From contig CAYUPL010000014.1 of assembly GCA_964446655.1 (NCBI GenBank), positions 1 through 64,000 of the forward strand: a stretch of DNA of 64,000 nt, written 5' to 3'. Below are positions 34,901 through 44,400 of the stretch, piece after piece. Origin of the DNA: Desulfopila_A sp964446655. GTDB lineage: Bacteria > Desulfobacterota > Desulfobulbia > Desulfobulbales > Desulfocapsaceae. A program made the position numbers and the translations under genes. The notes below the pieces were generated by a model. That model searched no databases. It worked only from the letters and a program-made list of their open reading frames with translations, and had not been told where the DNA came from. Numbering within the stretch: position 1 is the stretch's first letter; each line of letters opens with the position of its first letter.

Positions 34901-36140
34901 AATGCTGTCTGATTACAGTAGCATCAATCCTCATTTTGCCGAAAGTGTTAAAGGTAAAAATATTGTGTTGCCAAACTGGGACCGGATCACCTGTGCCTTT
35001 CTCGCAGCCACTTTGGAGCGGGAAGGATGTGATGCCTATGTTATGAATGAAACGGAAGAAACTATCAGGAAAAGTTTGAAATACAATAGCGGCCAATGTA
35101 TTCCACTCAATGCAATTGCGCAGGGATTTGTTGAAACCATTGAAGCCTATCGACTGGCGCCCGAAAAAACTGTTTTATGGCTCAATAAATCCACCCTGGC
35201 CTGTAATATTAAGCTGTATCCCTATCACATAAAAACATTGCTCAACAACAGAGGCTTTGGTGATGCAGACGTCTATATCGGCGATCTCACTTTGACGGAT
35301 ATCTCGCCATGGGCAGCCATGAATGCCTATTTTTCCTATATGTTCGGTGGCCTGCTCCGCCGGATGGCCTGCTCCATTCGACCATACGAAATTGAAAAAG
35401 GATCAACCGATCGGCTCTTGGAGGACAGTATCGTCATTCTTTCTGCTGCCTTTCGTGGTGAACGGGACAAGGAAGACGCTTTGCTTGAAGTTGTACAACG
35501 CTTCGAGGAGATCCCCATACAGCGTCAGGAACGACCGCAGGTAGCCATTTTTGGAGATCTTTACAGCCGCGACAACAGAGTCATGAATCAGAATTTAATC
35601 AGGTTCATCGAAGACCATGGGGGTGAAGTAATCACCACACCATATAGCGAGTATGCCAAAATGATAGCTTCGGCCTACTTCAGGAAATGGTTTAACGAAG
35701 GCAAGTATAGAGATGTCTTGTCCTATAGGGCTATTTTAGCAACCATGGGGCACCTGGAAAAAAAATACAGTTTGATCTTTGACCGGATCCTGGGACACTC
35801 TCTGCATAAGTATGACGATTCGGCGGCGGATGTCCTGGCCCGGTATGATCTCTCCGTTGAAAATACCGGTGAGTCCATGGATAACATTCTTAAAATTCAT
35901 TATATCAAGAAACATTATCCTGATGTGGCTCTGTTCGTGCAGGCCAGTCCGGCACTCTGCTGTGCCTCTCTGGTGACGGAAGCCATGCGGACGAAGATAA
36001 CGGAAAAGACGGGAGTGCCGGTAGTTTCTGTGATTTATGACGGTACGGCTGGAGAGAAAAACGCCACCATTGTACCATATCTGAAATACGGCAGAACCGG
36101 AAAGGAAAAAAAAGAAGAGAGACTTGTCTGTTACCGTTGA
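31926..36140 (+). CDS. Giant 2-hydroxyacyl-CoA dehydratase activase, two ASKHA domains plus dehydratase-like region (1,404 aa)
   Basis: An ATP-driven electron-donating activator of the BadF/BadG/HgdC family, fused to further domains, cytosolic and oxygen-sensitive. ASKHA domain 1 (about residues 4-265) begins VIGIDVGSVAASV; its [4Fe-4S]-type cysteines are in SCAAGTGSF (Cys122) and RCAVFAK (Cys163). ASKHA domain 2 (about 325-590) begins LGIDIGSTSTKAVL; its cysteines are Cys452 (VCAAGTGSF) and Cys490 (RCTVFME). A DUF2229-like part follows from about 660 (VIGLPAAVYMMEDLPF) and a 2-hydroxyglutaryl-CoA dehydratase D-like region runs to the C terminus. No separate dehydratase subunits are adjacent. 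The true substrate is unknown. The start has a GAGGACGGT ribosome site. Confidence 0.9.
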   Translation: MVDGRVIGIDVGSVAASVVIVGTDGKILAGQYCFHRGDIEKNLRHMMEKLNVAEPVVAAATSSTPDFVKAQQRYDNQVAVIESANHYHRGVQAVLAVGGEKFFYATFDENGNYSGSNCNTSCAAGTGSFLDQQASRLKMDDIAELSATAGRNRGRCPRIASRCAVFAKTDLIHAQQEGYQYEEISDGLCAGLARNIVDTLFAAGKLPAEILFCGGVSKNSAVARHIEKQASVKLIRTPYGHMYGATGAALCLLGDMEKSKIEPMACAAILHAPPQEKKYYYPPLQLNRSSHPDFSSLSRYASNSGGNNPVEVDIYQEPDAVEHVCLGIDIGSTSTKAVLLNAKQQVLAGFYTRTAGRPLRATMDIFGAIAEMESARAVRFEVFQCATTGSGRKFIGKIIGSDIVLDEITAHARAATQLNDQVDTIIEIGGQDAKFTVLRNGRVTSSTMNNVCAAGTGSFIEEQAARLGCPIEEYGSRAAGVSAPMASDRCTVFMERDINHYLSDGFSVNEVLAAALHSVCENYLMKVATEKSIGSTIFFQGATAKNRSLVAAFENRLQKPILVSKYCHLTGALGAALLAEEERSSQTTFAGFSLCKTTIPISAEVCGFCNNACKISVADTPSGKVAYGFLCGREYEDSTYVPRDSGAVDLLDLRKNVMPKPKTRPSRSELVIGLPAAVYMMEDLPFWENFFAELGVKTVSTSVRQSYAAVGKKLSQSEFCAPVTAMHGHVDALLDQADYVFLPFYLEIKSKEARRQFCYYSQFLPGIMGFVGQERAEKILSPVIRYLYTSFHAKRQLYRMFKKIMPDPPGFIEVSRAFDHAAVLDQQYRNALQTLFTRHSRTADDIEVLLVGRPYTVLSPAMNCGIPEIFASLGINVFFQDMITCTDEDVEHIAPLLREIHWQHAATILKAAEVSARKEGVYPVYITSFKCSPDSFTLEYFKSIMETNNKPYLVLELDEHGSNIGYETRIEAAVRSFRNHYQEEKCTVAAPVMLSDYSSINPHFAESVKGKNIVLPNWDRITCAFLAATLEREGCDAYVMNETEETIRKSLKYNSGQCIPLNAIAQGFVETIEAYRLAPEKTVLWLNKSTLACNIKLYPYHIKTLLNNRGFGDADVYIGDLTLTDISPWAAMNAYFSYMFGGLLRRMACSIRPYEIEKGSTDRLLEDSIVILSAAFRGERDKEDALLEVVQRFEEIPIQRQERPQVAIFGDLYSRDNRVMNQNLIRFIEDHGGEVITTPYSEYAKMIASAYFRKWFNEGKYRDVLSYRAILATMGHLEKKYSLIFDRILGHSLHKYDDSAADVLARYDLSVENTGESMDNILKIHYIKKHYPDVALFVQASPALCCASLVTEAMRTKITEKTGVPVVSVIYDGTAGEKNATIVPYLKYGRTGKEKKEERLVCYR

Positions 36141-36159
36141 GACGGACGAGATCTCTCTT
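36106..36159 (-). terminator. Rho-independent terminator of the MCP gene
   Basis: In the minus-strand transcript AAGAGAGA pairs with TCTCTCTT (one bulged base), extended by GACGAG/CTTGTC inside; the stem is followed by CTTCTTTTTTTTCC. It starts 11 bases after the MCP stop and overlaps the last codons of the convergent activase gene. The stem is symmetrical and may also weakly stop the plus-strand transcript. Confidence 0.65.
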
Positions 36160-36169
36160 CCTCTGGTCT

Positions 36170-37891
36170 TTAGACTTTGAAATCCTGCATCAGAGCGCGC
36201 AGCTCTTTCGCTAATTGCAGCAGCTCCAGGGCATTTTGCTGCATTTGTCCACTCTGCCCGGCAACCTCGGTGGAGCTGTTGCTGACCGTATGAATATCAT
36301 GGGCCACCTCGTCGGCAACGGTAGAACTCTGGCTGACGTTTTCGGTAACTTCCTGGATTCCCTGGGTGGCTTGGGCAATGTTTTCGGCAATTTCGATTGT
36401 TGTCTGATTCTGTTCTTCAACCGCGTCCACAATAACGGTTACAATATCATTGACTTCATTGATAACAGCGGTGATCTGCTCAATCTGCCGGATGGTCTCC
36501 GCGGTGGAGGTCTGGATTCCTGTTATCTGAGATTTAATTTCGCCTGTAGCTGTGGCAGTTTGTTTGGCGAGTTCTTTGATCTCGTTGGCGACAACGGCAA
36601 AGCCTTTGCCTGCTTCACCTGCCCTGGCAGCCTCGATGGTGGCATTGAGGGCGAGCAGATTGGTCTGGTCACTGATTTCGGTGATGGTTTCGGTAACCTT
36701 GTCGATACGCGAAGCTGCTATGCCAAGTTCATTTACCTTGGCGGAGGCGCTTTGGGCTTCATGAACCGCGTTGGCGGTGATGCTCTGTGCCGATTTGGTA
36801 TTTTTGGCGATTTCGGAGAAGGTCTGCGACATTCCTTCGGTGGCGGTGGCGACCAGAGCAATGTTGGTCGATGCCTCTTCAGTGGCAGCGGCAACGGAAT
36901 TCATATTGGAACTCATCTCTTCGGCTGCGGCGGCAACGGATATCGATCGGCTCTTCATCTCGTCGCTGTTGCTGGAGAGTTGCGCGGCACTGCTGCTTAA
37001 GCTTTGGGAGCGGTCATCAAGCTTGTCGGCGCCATTGATAATGGCAATAATAACCGTCTGCAACTGCTTTTTCATATTCTGCAGGGCACGGCCTATGGTG
37101 CCGAATTCATCGTTCCCTGTAACTTGCGGAGTTCCGGTAAGGTCCTTGTCGGCAATTTTCTTGATTTCCGCAGAGGAAATTTTAAGCGGTTTGACTATAT
37201 TGGTATTGAGGAGCAGCCAGGAACAGAAGCAACAGAAGGCCAGGATTGCCATGGTCCAGATGGCGATGGAAAAAATGGTGGCTTTAACCTGTTTATTGGT
37301 TGCTTCCATGGAGCTGATGATCTCAAAGGCGCCATGAATTTCTCCAACCTTCCAGCCTTCCATGATGCCGCCGGTCGGATCTGTTTTCCCGGCGGGATTT
37401 CCATGGCAGAACATACAATCTTCTGTGAGGACTATTGGCTTGAAATAGCGGATTTCATTGCTGGTAATAAGAATTTTTTCGTTTATTTTTCTGGTCTTGA
37501 GTTCGTCGAGAACCTCCAGCTCCAGAGGTGTTGGTTCGTTGGCGGGGTTACGCGGCTTGACTTTGGGTACTCGAAACTGATAATTGGAGTGCTGTGCATT
37601 CAGGGCTGCGGTTTTCATGGCTGTTACAACCGGCACCGCCTCGATGATATTGGTAGAGTCGAGCTTGTCAAAAGGTACGATGACACCCACCTGCAGTTTT
37701 TTAGCCATTTCCGTTCGGGTTGCTTCCGCCATCTGGACAATGGCCTTGCTTTTTGCAATCATGGCTTGTTCGGCATGCGTTCTGATGTCTGTGGCACGTT
37801 GCCAGGAGAAGATCACGGCAATGACGACAGGGCCTGCCAGTGCCAAGGTTAAAATCTTCCATTTAATTGAAATATCGCGCCATTGTTTCAT
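36170..37891 (-). CDS. Methyl-accepting chemotaxis protein with haem c-binding sensor (573 aa)
   Basis: A transmembrane chemoreceptor. Helix 1 is at residues 12-30, and a periplasmic sensor of the DUF3365/Tll0287 type spans about 32-205. It carries a covalent haem motif, CMFCH (Cys159, Cys162, His163), then GNPAGKTDPTGG and GWKVGEIHGAFEI, typical of this domain. Helix 2 is at about 210-232 and is followed by a HAMP domain. The signalling tip is TNLLALNATIEAARAGEAGKG (helix hairpin). No CheB/CheR-docking pentapeptide was seen at the C terminus (LMQDFKV). A GGAGAGAAAAGG ribosome site precedes the ATG. Redox or ligand sensing through the haem would steer motility; the ligand is unknown. Confidence 0.92.
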   Translation of the reverse strand: MKQWRDISIKWKILTLALAGPVVIAVIFSWQRATDIRTHAEQAMIAKSKAIVQMAEATRTEMAKKLQVGVIVPFDKLDSTNIIEAVPVVTAMKTAALNAQHSNYQFRVPKVKPRNPANEPTPLELEVLDELKTRKINEKILITSNEIRYFKPIVLTEDCMFCHGNPAGKTDPTGGIMEGWKVGEIHGAFEIISSMEATNKQVKATIFSIAIWTMAILAFCCFCSWLLLNTNIVKPLKISSAEIKKIADKDLTGTPQVTGNDEFGTIGRALQNMKKQLQTVIIAIINGADKLDDRSQSLSSSAAQLSSNSDEMKSRSISVAAAAEEMSSNMNSVAAATEEASTNIALVATATEGMSQTFSEIAKNTKSAQSITANAVHEAQSASAKVNELGIAASRIDKVTETITEISDQTNLLALNATIEAARAGEAGKGFAVVANEIKELAKQTATATGEIKSQITGIQTSTAETIRQIEQITAVINEVNDIVTVIVDAVEEQNQTTIEIAENIAQATQGIQEVTENVSQSSTVADEVAHDIHTVSNSSTEVAGQSGQMQQNALELLQLAKELRALMQDFKV

Positions 37892-38167
37892 CCTTTTCTC
37901 TCCTGACAGAAAATAAAAAAAAGTAGTGTTATGCCGCCCACTATACTTTGCGAGATCACTACCGTTGTTCTTGTTGTGAACTGTTTTCCCTTGGGAACTG
38001 ATAACTCCGCTGTATTGGGAAGATGTCCTTTCTATTACTCTGTATTTTTAAGCGAAGTCAATGAGTTTTTTCCCGGATAAGGAATGCCTGTTCCACTCTG
38101 TTATAAAAAAGGGGAAGAACTCAGAATTGACGGAACTAAACAATCGTTTCCTGATGGTGTATTATCC

Positions 38168-39616
38168 TCAATTGCTAAGCAGCAGGGGAAGGAGCAGAGG
38201 AGGCACAGTGGCTCCAGATGCCGGTAAAGCCTCTCTGATATCCAGCCTTTTTCGCTTCACCAGCCCATTACGTGAGGTGATTGTGGGGCCGACCGATTCG
38301 AGCAGGTTTTCAAGCTCCATAACCGATGCTTCCGGGCTGGCGTGCTTAAGTACAGCCCATGCCCCGGCAACATGTGGGGCCGCCATGGATGTTCCCTGCA
38401 TGGTGGTGAAAGAGCCACCGGGAATGGATGAGAAGATTAAACTGCCGGGTGCATAAATATCGAGTGCAGCCGATTCATTTGAGTAAGATGTCGGCTGGTC
38501 GGGATTCGGAGAAGCGTCGCTGGTTGCTCCTACGGCAATGGCAGATGAAATGCATGCCGGGAAATTGGTGGCAGCGGAATAACCATTGTTGCCTGAGGCG
38601 ACGACGGTGGCGATGCCGGCCTGCTTCAGATGGTTGATGGCGTTGGTGATCAATGCGTTTTCACTGTTACAGAAGCCGGAAAATGCCCCACCGCCAAGAC
38701 TCATATTGACTGCGGCAATATTATGGCTTTGCCGCAAGGCATAAATTCTTTCTAATCCTTTGAGGATGTCGCTGTCAAAGGCCACGATACAATTATCGCC
38801 GTATCCGGTTCCACAAACATTGGAAAAAAAATAATCTCTGATACCTGTAAACACCTGCACGGAGATAATTTTACCTGCTCTGGCTACTCCGTTGAATGAG
38901 GTACCACTGCCGGCAGCGATACCCGCAACATGGGTGCCATGCTCACAACCGTCGTATCCGGAGCAGTGTAAAGCTGAGTTTGATGCGGTCGATGAGGAAG
39001 CATTACCAGGACAGAGAGGATCTATTTCGGGATAGGCGCTGGAGTAGCCCCCGCTGGAATAGCAGGCTTCGGAAACGACTTTGGGGCCAAATCCCGCTGT
39101 CAGGAAGGGATGGCTTTTGTCGATGCCGGTATCAAGAACAGCCACCGTCCAGTCGTTTCCTCCTGTGAAAGTGGAAAAACTCTGGTTTGAAAAAACCAGT
39201 GGGATACTTTGACTCAGGGATATTTTGCGTTTGCCGTTTTCAAAGATCGCCTCGACCAAGTCGCTACGGTGCAGGGTTTCCAGAATATCTTTGTCAACCA
39301 GCATGGTAAGGCCCGGTACAGATTCATAACGGTGCTGGATCCGTTGTCGTGCCGCTGTCGGCAGGCTCATCTCCAGTCTTTGTTGCACCGCGGCGATTGC
39401 ATTTTTTCTTGCTGCCGAGGCAGTGTTGCCGTTGAAAGAAGGTGGCACGGTAGAAGATGAGAGCTCAACAAGAACAGTAGTTGTGCCTCTGCTTTCGATC
39501 TGATTAAGGATATTGGAGTAGGCTGGTGCTGATATTTTGTCTGTGGCAAAGGAGTGGCCGGCCGCACAGGCCAGGGAAAATCCTGTAAGAAGAAGCAGTT
39601 GAGTCAGATAATTCAC
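38168..39616 (-). CDS. Secreted subtilisin-like serine protease (S8 family, 482 aa)
   Basis: A signal peptide (residues 1-24) is followed by an I9-like propeptide (about 45-130, VLVELSSSTVP ... LVEAIFE). The catalytic triad is complete: Asp162 in AVLDTGIDKSHP, His226 in HGTHVAGIAAG and Ser410 in GTSMAAPHVAGAW; the oxyanion asparagine is in VASGNNG. Six cysteines in the catalytic domain (such as CYSSGG, LCPG, HCSGYDGC) suggest disulfide bonds, consistent with export. The C terminus ends in a short hydrophobic run (VPPLLLPLLLSN), which may anchor or sort the protein. The gene is 58 bases downstream of the GlpQ-like gene on the same strand and so may belong to the same transcript. Physiological target unknown. 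Confidence 0.93.
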   Translation of the reverse strand: MNYLTQLLLLTGFSLACAAGHSFATDKISAPAYSNILNQIESRGTTTVLVELSSSTVPPSFNGNTASAARKNAIAAVQQRLEMSLPTAARQRIQHRYESVPGLTMLVDKDILETLHRSDLVEAIFENGKRKISLSQSIPLVFSNQSFSTFTGGNDWTVAVLDTGIDKSHPFLTAGFGPKVVSEACYSSGGYSSAYPEIDPLCPGNASSSTASNSALHCSGYDGCEHGTHVAGIAAGSGTSFNGVARAGKIISVQVFTGIRDYFFSNVCGTGYGDNCIVAFDSDILKGLERIYALRQSHNIAAVNMSLGGGAFSGFCNSENALITNAINHLKQAGIATVVASGNNGYSAATNFPACISSAIAVGATSDASPNPDQPTSYSNESAALDIYAPGSLIFSSIPGGSFTTMQGTSMAAPHVAGAWAVLKHASPEASVMELENLLESVGPTITSRNGLVKRKRLDIREALPASGATVPPLLLPLLLSN

Positions 39617-39673
39617 AATTTTTCTCCATAAAAAGTGTTGAAGAACGTCAGTACAAGCAATAGCAGAGAAAAA

Positions 39674-40750
39674 TTACAGAGCCTTTTGTAATCGTCTGAT
39701 GAGTGCTTCCGGATCTTCCGGGATGGTGTGGTCGTACGGTTCTTGCCCCATCACACCATGCTCCGATGGTAGCAGCGGGGGCTCTTTGCTTGTGAAAACG
39801 CCATGCAAGGCCGAGGGGGTGCTATAAGCGAGTCCGTCGGCATGAAGATCAAACAGGAACCTTTCCGAGAATGGTTCAATAGTATCGGGAGGTATATGGA
39901 CCGCGTCAACATAAATTTTCATCTTCAGACCATGACTGTCGGTGATCACCCGTTGCAGTGTCTTTCCATCAATATTTTCCGGTTCGACCAGTGAAAGTCC
40001 GTGGGCATAGCCCGATGCCACTCGTAAACCAAGACGGGTGAAGAGCCACTCGTAATTGTAGCTTTCCCAGGAATCTCGGTCAAGCCGCATTGTTTCTCGG
40101 CCTTGCGGGATATCCACACCCTGGATAAGCCTGACTTCAACAGGTAAGCCGGGCAGAAGGTCGTTATGAACCCTTTGCAGTTCATCAGGGTCATAACATT
40201 TGAGATAGAGAGTCTTTTCCGGAGATTCCGCATGGGCTACCATGGTGTTCAGTATAACTGTGCTGATGTCCTTTTTCTCGTTCGCATGAAACCAAGGATA
40301 TTTGATAACGGGTAGCACCTCAAACTGATGCGAAAGCAGTTCTCCTAAACGGGAGATGGCTCGCAGGGCATCCGTCAAAGTAGCTGGATGCAAGGTGGCA
40401 ATCTTTTCTTCGCCAGAGTCTTTCCGAAAAGAGAGCTGCTCTATTTCGAAGAGGTCGAAATCGATAAGATAAAAATTGCCGTCAGCTCGACTTCGGTCGG
40501 GGAACAGTTGGGCGACATTAGTTTTGGGGTGGAGAACAAGATCATCGAACACGACGGGGATATTGTCTCGTGTCAGCAACAGAGGCAGTTCGAAAAAGTC
40601 AGGTCGCCCCAGTCCGGCGAAGATCAGCGAGGGCAAGGCATATGAACTGCTGTTTTTCCCCTTAAAAATAAGAGTTTTGGGCTGATCAGCCCATACGGGA
40701 AAAGTCAGGGAAAGGAGAAGGATTGTAGTCAGAAGGAGACGGTAGATCAT
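39674..40750 (-). CDS. GlpQ-like exported protein lacking catalytic residues (358 aa)
   Basis: A signal peptide (residues 1-21, cleavage after VWA) leads into a sequence that resembles periplasmic glycerophosphodiester phosphodiesterase GlpQ. The best stretch is FPDRSRADGNFYLIDFDL (about residues 83-100), which in GlpQ reads FPDRARKDG and YYxIDFTL. But where GlpQ has its first catalytic His-Arg the protein reads KGKNSSS, where GlpQ has LEQD it reads FELP, and the catalytic histidine of LHDHYL is replaced (FDDLVL). This looks like a catalytically dead relative with a binding or structural role; alternatively a distinct family. It lies between yrfG (26 bases) and the protease gene on the minus strand. 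Confidence 0.6.
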   Translation of the reverse strand: MIYRLLLTTILLLSLTFPVWADQPKTLIFKGKNSSSYALPSLIFAGLGRPDFFELPLLLTRDNIPVVFDDLVLHPKTNVAQLFPDRSRADGNFYLIDFDLFEIEQLSFRKDSGEEKIATLHPATLTDALRAISRLGELLSHQFEVLPVIKYPWFHANEKKDISTVILNTMVAHAESPEKTLYLKCYDPDELQRVHNDLLPGLPVEVRLIQGVDIPQGRETMRLDRDSWESYNYEWLFTRLGLRVASGYAHGLSLVEPENIDGKTLQRVITDSHGLKMKIYVDAVHIPPDTIEPFSERFLFDLHADGLAYSTPSALHGVFTSKEPPLLPSEHGVMGQEPYDHTIPEDPEALIRRLQKAL

Positions 40751-40776
40751 TGCTTGAGCCCTCTATTATAGCTTGG

Positions 40777-41454
40777 TCAGTTTTTGAGGAATTCTCCGAA
40801 ATCAACGATTGAATAAAAGCTGCTTGAGTGTCGAACTGCAGTTCTTGAGCTGGGTCTGGCTATATGGACAAGGTGTCCTATGCCGTATTGCCCGGCAGCC
40901 TGGAGGACTTTTTCGGTATCGTCGGCGAAAAGGGTCCGTTCTTTCTTGAATTTGAGGAAGTTTTCCAGGTTGTGCCAGAACTGGAGTTGTTCTTTTGCCT
41001 CTCCCACCTCTTCGGCACAGAGGATGGTGTCGAAAAAGGGACCTATGTTGGTCTTGGCAAGTTTGATTTCCAGCGTCTTGGGATGGGCATTGGTTATCAG
41101 GCAGAGGTCTTTTCCCATTCGTTTGATAAAACGGAAAAAGTCAAAAACATGCTCATGGACGTTTATCAGGTGATTGATTTCAGATTTAAGCTTGATGATA
41201 TCAAGACCGAGCTGTTCGGTCCAATAATAGAGATCAGTCCACTGCAGGGTGCTTTCGACACTGCGATATTTGGCCAAGAGGGCATCTTCAGCCTCCGCCG
41301 CGGAAAGATGGTGTTTGCGGGCGTAGTTAAGAGGAACGTACTTTTCCCAGAAATAGTCATCAAAATATTTATCCAGAAGGGTACCATCCATATCGAGCAG
41401 GACGGTGTCGATGGTATCCCATGGATATTGTGTTGTCGTAGTTGGCTGAGTCAT
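40777..41454 (-). CDS. yrfG: HAD nucleotidase, GMP/IMP nucleotidase YrfG-like
   Basis: A 225-residue cytosolic HAD hydrolase. It matches E. coli YrfG closely: TIDTVLLDMDGTLLDKYFDD (motif I, residues about 15-34), YWTEQLGLDI, LCLITNAHPKTLEIKL (motif II), and FADDTEKVLQAAGQYG (motif IV). YrfG dephosphorylates GMP and IMP. The stop is 26 bases before the GlpQ-like gene and the start is four bases after the mfd stop, so it is co-transcribed with mfd. Linked purine turnover genes elsewhere in the window (gpt importer) are not adjacent. Confidence 0.85.
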   Translation of the reverse strand: MTQPTTTTQYPWDTIDTVLLDMDGTLLDKYFDDYFWEKYVPLNYARKHHLSAAEAEDALLAKYRSVESTLQWTDLYYWTEQLGLDIIKLKSEINHLINVHEHVFDFFRFIKRMGKDLCLITNAHPKTLEIKLAKTNIGPFFDTILCAEEVGEAKEQLQFWHNLENFLKFKKERTLFADDTEKVLQAAGQYGIGHLVHIARPSSRTAVRHSSSFYSIVDFGEFLKN

Positions 41455-41458
41455 CGCA

Positions 41459-44400
41459 TTATTTATTGGTGAGTTGAAGTAAGTCGTTCAGTATGGTTCT
41501 GCAAATTGGTAGGATGTCATTGTGCGGCAGATGGTCGGTAAAGCAGATCAGGCGACCGTCGGGCAGGAGTCTGGCGGCCGGCTTTTTTCTTTTACCGACA
41601 GGCCGGGCTATAAAATCAAGCAGAGGTCCGGCCTGGAGAGGAGTATCTTCTAAGAAGGAGAAAACCAGGCCCTCTCTGCCCTGCTCCAGCTTGCTGACCC
41701 GCAGGGAACACAGTGACTTCTTCAAGGTGACTACGGCAAAGAGGTTGGCTGTTTCGGCGGGGAGCCGACCGTATCGATCAACGAGCTCATCCTGCAGGTC
41801 CTGGAAGTGGTCATCGGCTGATTTTGCCAGAGCCGAAATGCGGCGGTAAGCGATATAACGTTGGCCGGTGTCGGGGATGTAATCTGCGGGGATATAGGCT
41901 GACAACTGCAGGTTTATTTCCGGGTCGAGGTCGTCATGTTCTTCCTGGTCCTCTCCCAAGGCGGTGCGTGCCTTAAGGTCCGCCACGGTTTTCTGTAACA
42001 GCTCAAGATAGAGGTCGTAGCCGATGGCGGCAATATGACCGCTTTGGGAAACACCGAGTAAATTGCCACCCCCTCGAATCTGCAAATCGCTCATGGCAAG
42101 TTTAAAACCGCCTCCTAGTTCATTATAATCCATCAGGGCCCGTAATCGTTCTTTTGAGTCCCGTGATAAGGCGTCAACTGAAGGGACGAGCAGATAGGCA
42201 AAGGATTGTAGAGATGAACGGCCGACCCGGCCGCGGAGCTGATATATTTCGGCAAGTCCCAGGGTATCGGCACGATTGATGATTATGGTGTTGGCCGTCG
42301 GAATATCGAGTCCCGATTCGATGATGGTGGTGCTGATCAGGACATCGATCTGTTTATTGACGAACTGAACCATGATGTTTTCCAGCTCTTTGCCGGCCAT
42401 CCGGCCATGGGCAATGGCGACACGGGCCTGTGGCACCAGCTTTTGCACTTTGGCGGCCATTTTCCCAATTGATTGAATCCTGTTATGGACAAAAAATGTC
42501 TGTCCATTGCGACGTATTTCTTTGGCAATGGCCTCTTTTATGACCAGATCGTCAAAGCGAGCCACAAAGGTTTTGACGGGTTGGCGATGTTCCGGAGGGC
42601 TGGAAATGACAGAGAGGTCACGGATACCTAGAAGGGAGAGCTGCAGGGTTCGTGGAATGGGAGTGGCCGTAAGGGTGAGAATATCTACTTCCGATTTGAT
42701 CTTTTTTATCTTTTCTTTATGGGCGACCCCGAAACGGTGCTCTTCGTCCACAACAAGCAGACCAAGATTTTTATAGACCACATCCTTGGAAAGAAGACGA
42801 TGAGTGCCGATAATGACATCAATCTTTCCCCGGGCAAGATCTTTTAAGATAGATCGTTGTTGCGCCGGAGTACGAAAGCGGTTGATGCATTCGACCGTCA
42901 CCGGAAAGCCTTGCAACCTTTCGCGAAAGGTGCTCATGTGCTGCTCTGCCAAAACGGTGGTTGGCACCAGGACGGCAACCTGAAAACCATCTTCGACGAC
43001 TTTGAAGGCACCTCGAATAGCGACTTCGGTCTTGCCATAGCCGACATCACCGCAGATCAGACGATCCATCGGTTTGTCGGAAGTGAGGTCGCTGATTACC
43101 TCCGAAATGGCTCTATCCTGCCCGGGGGTCTCGTCGTAGGGAAAGGATTCTTCCAGTTCATGGTACAGTTCACCCGGCGGTGAAAAACAGGTACCTTGGC
43201 GCAGTTCTCTTGTGGCGTAGATGTCGAGCAGTTCCTCCGCCACTTTCCAGACCTCTTTCTTGATCTTTGATTTAGTCGTTTTCCATGCCTGGGCGCCGAG
43301 TTTGTCGAGGCGAGGCTTTTTGTCGGAGAGTCCTTCATATCTGCTCACCAGATTCATTCTGTCCACCGGCAGATAGAGCTTATCGCCGTCGCGGTACTCA
43401 ATGAGCATAAAGTCGTTTCTGGCTCCTTGAAGCTCCATGGTTACCAGACCCTGATAGAGTCCGAGTCCATGGTCACGGTGAACGATAATGTCACCGTTAT
43501 TGAGCTCGGCAAACTGTAAGCCCTCTTCCGGTTTAAGCCGTTTTTTGACTTTTGTGCCGAGCCGCATTTCGCCAAACAGCTCGCTTTCCGAGAGAACATG
43601 AATTTTTTGATCCGGTAAGCTGAAGCCTTGCTGCAGGGGATGATCGCAAATCAACAGCGGACTTGCCGGCGTGATGGAATCGAGTTGCAGCGGAGGACTG
43701 ACTGTCTCTATTTCGTGTCCACGCTTGCTCAGTAACTCCACAAGGTTTTTGGTGTGCCGCGTCGACCTGCAGCAGATGGCGATGCCGTCGCCCTGATTCC
43801 GCCACTCAAGAAGGTGGTCGGCAAGCGGGGCCAAAAGTCCACGTTGACGACGCTCTGCCGTTATACTCTGTTTGAGAAGACGGTGGTCGGTGGTCGTCTG
43901 ATGTGTATGTTGGGGTGAATCATTTTCAAAATCGGTAAGAAAGACCCTCTTAAAGCGGTTGATTTGTGCAGATATGGCATCGTTGTCGAGAAAGAGTCGC
44001 GCCGGTGCCAGAGCAGGAAGATTGCTGTCTTGAGCTGCCTGATAATTTGACTCGATGCGCTCATAGACCAGATCGACGGTTTGCCTGCAGGCGGAGGGAT
44101 CGACCACGACCATAATGGCATCTTCCGGTAAAAAATCAAAAACCGTGTCGGTGGGATTTTTTTCCTGAGGATAGAACAGTGGAAGAAAGAACTCGGCTCC
44201 GGCAAACCTGCCAAGAGTTTGTAATCGTTCCTGCAAAAGAGCAGTTTGTTCCTCATCCCAGTTGGAGTTTTGTGCCTCGGTGTGCAGCATTTTGATCGAC
44301 GCAGGGGAACAGAGTGACCGGCCTCTTTCGTAAAGAATGTCGTTGACCGGCAGGATGACGGCTTCAGGCAGATCCATCTGCGATCGCTGGGTGAAAATAT

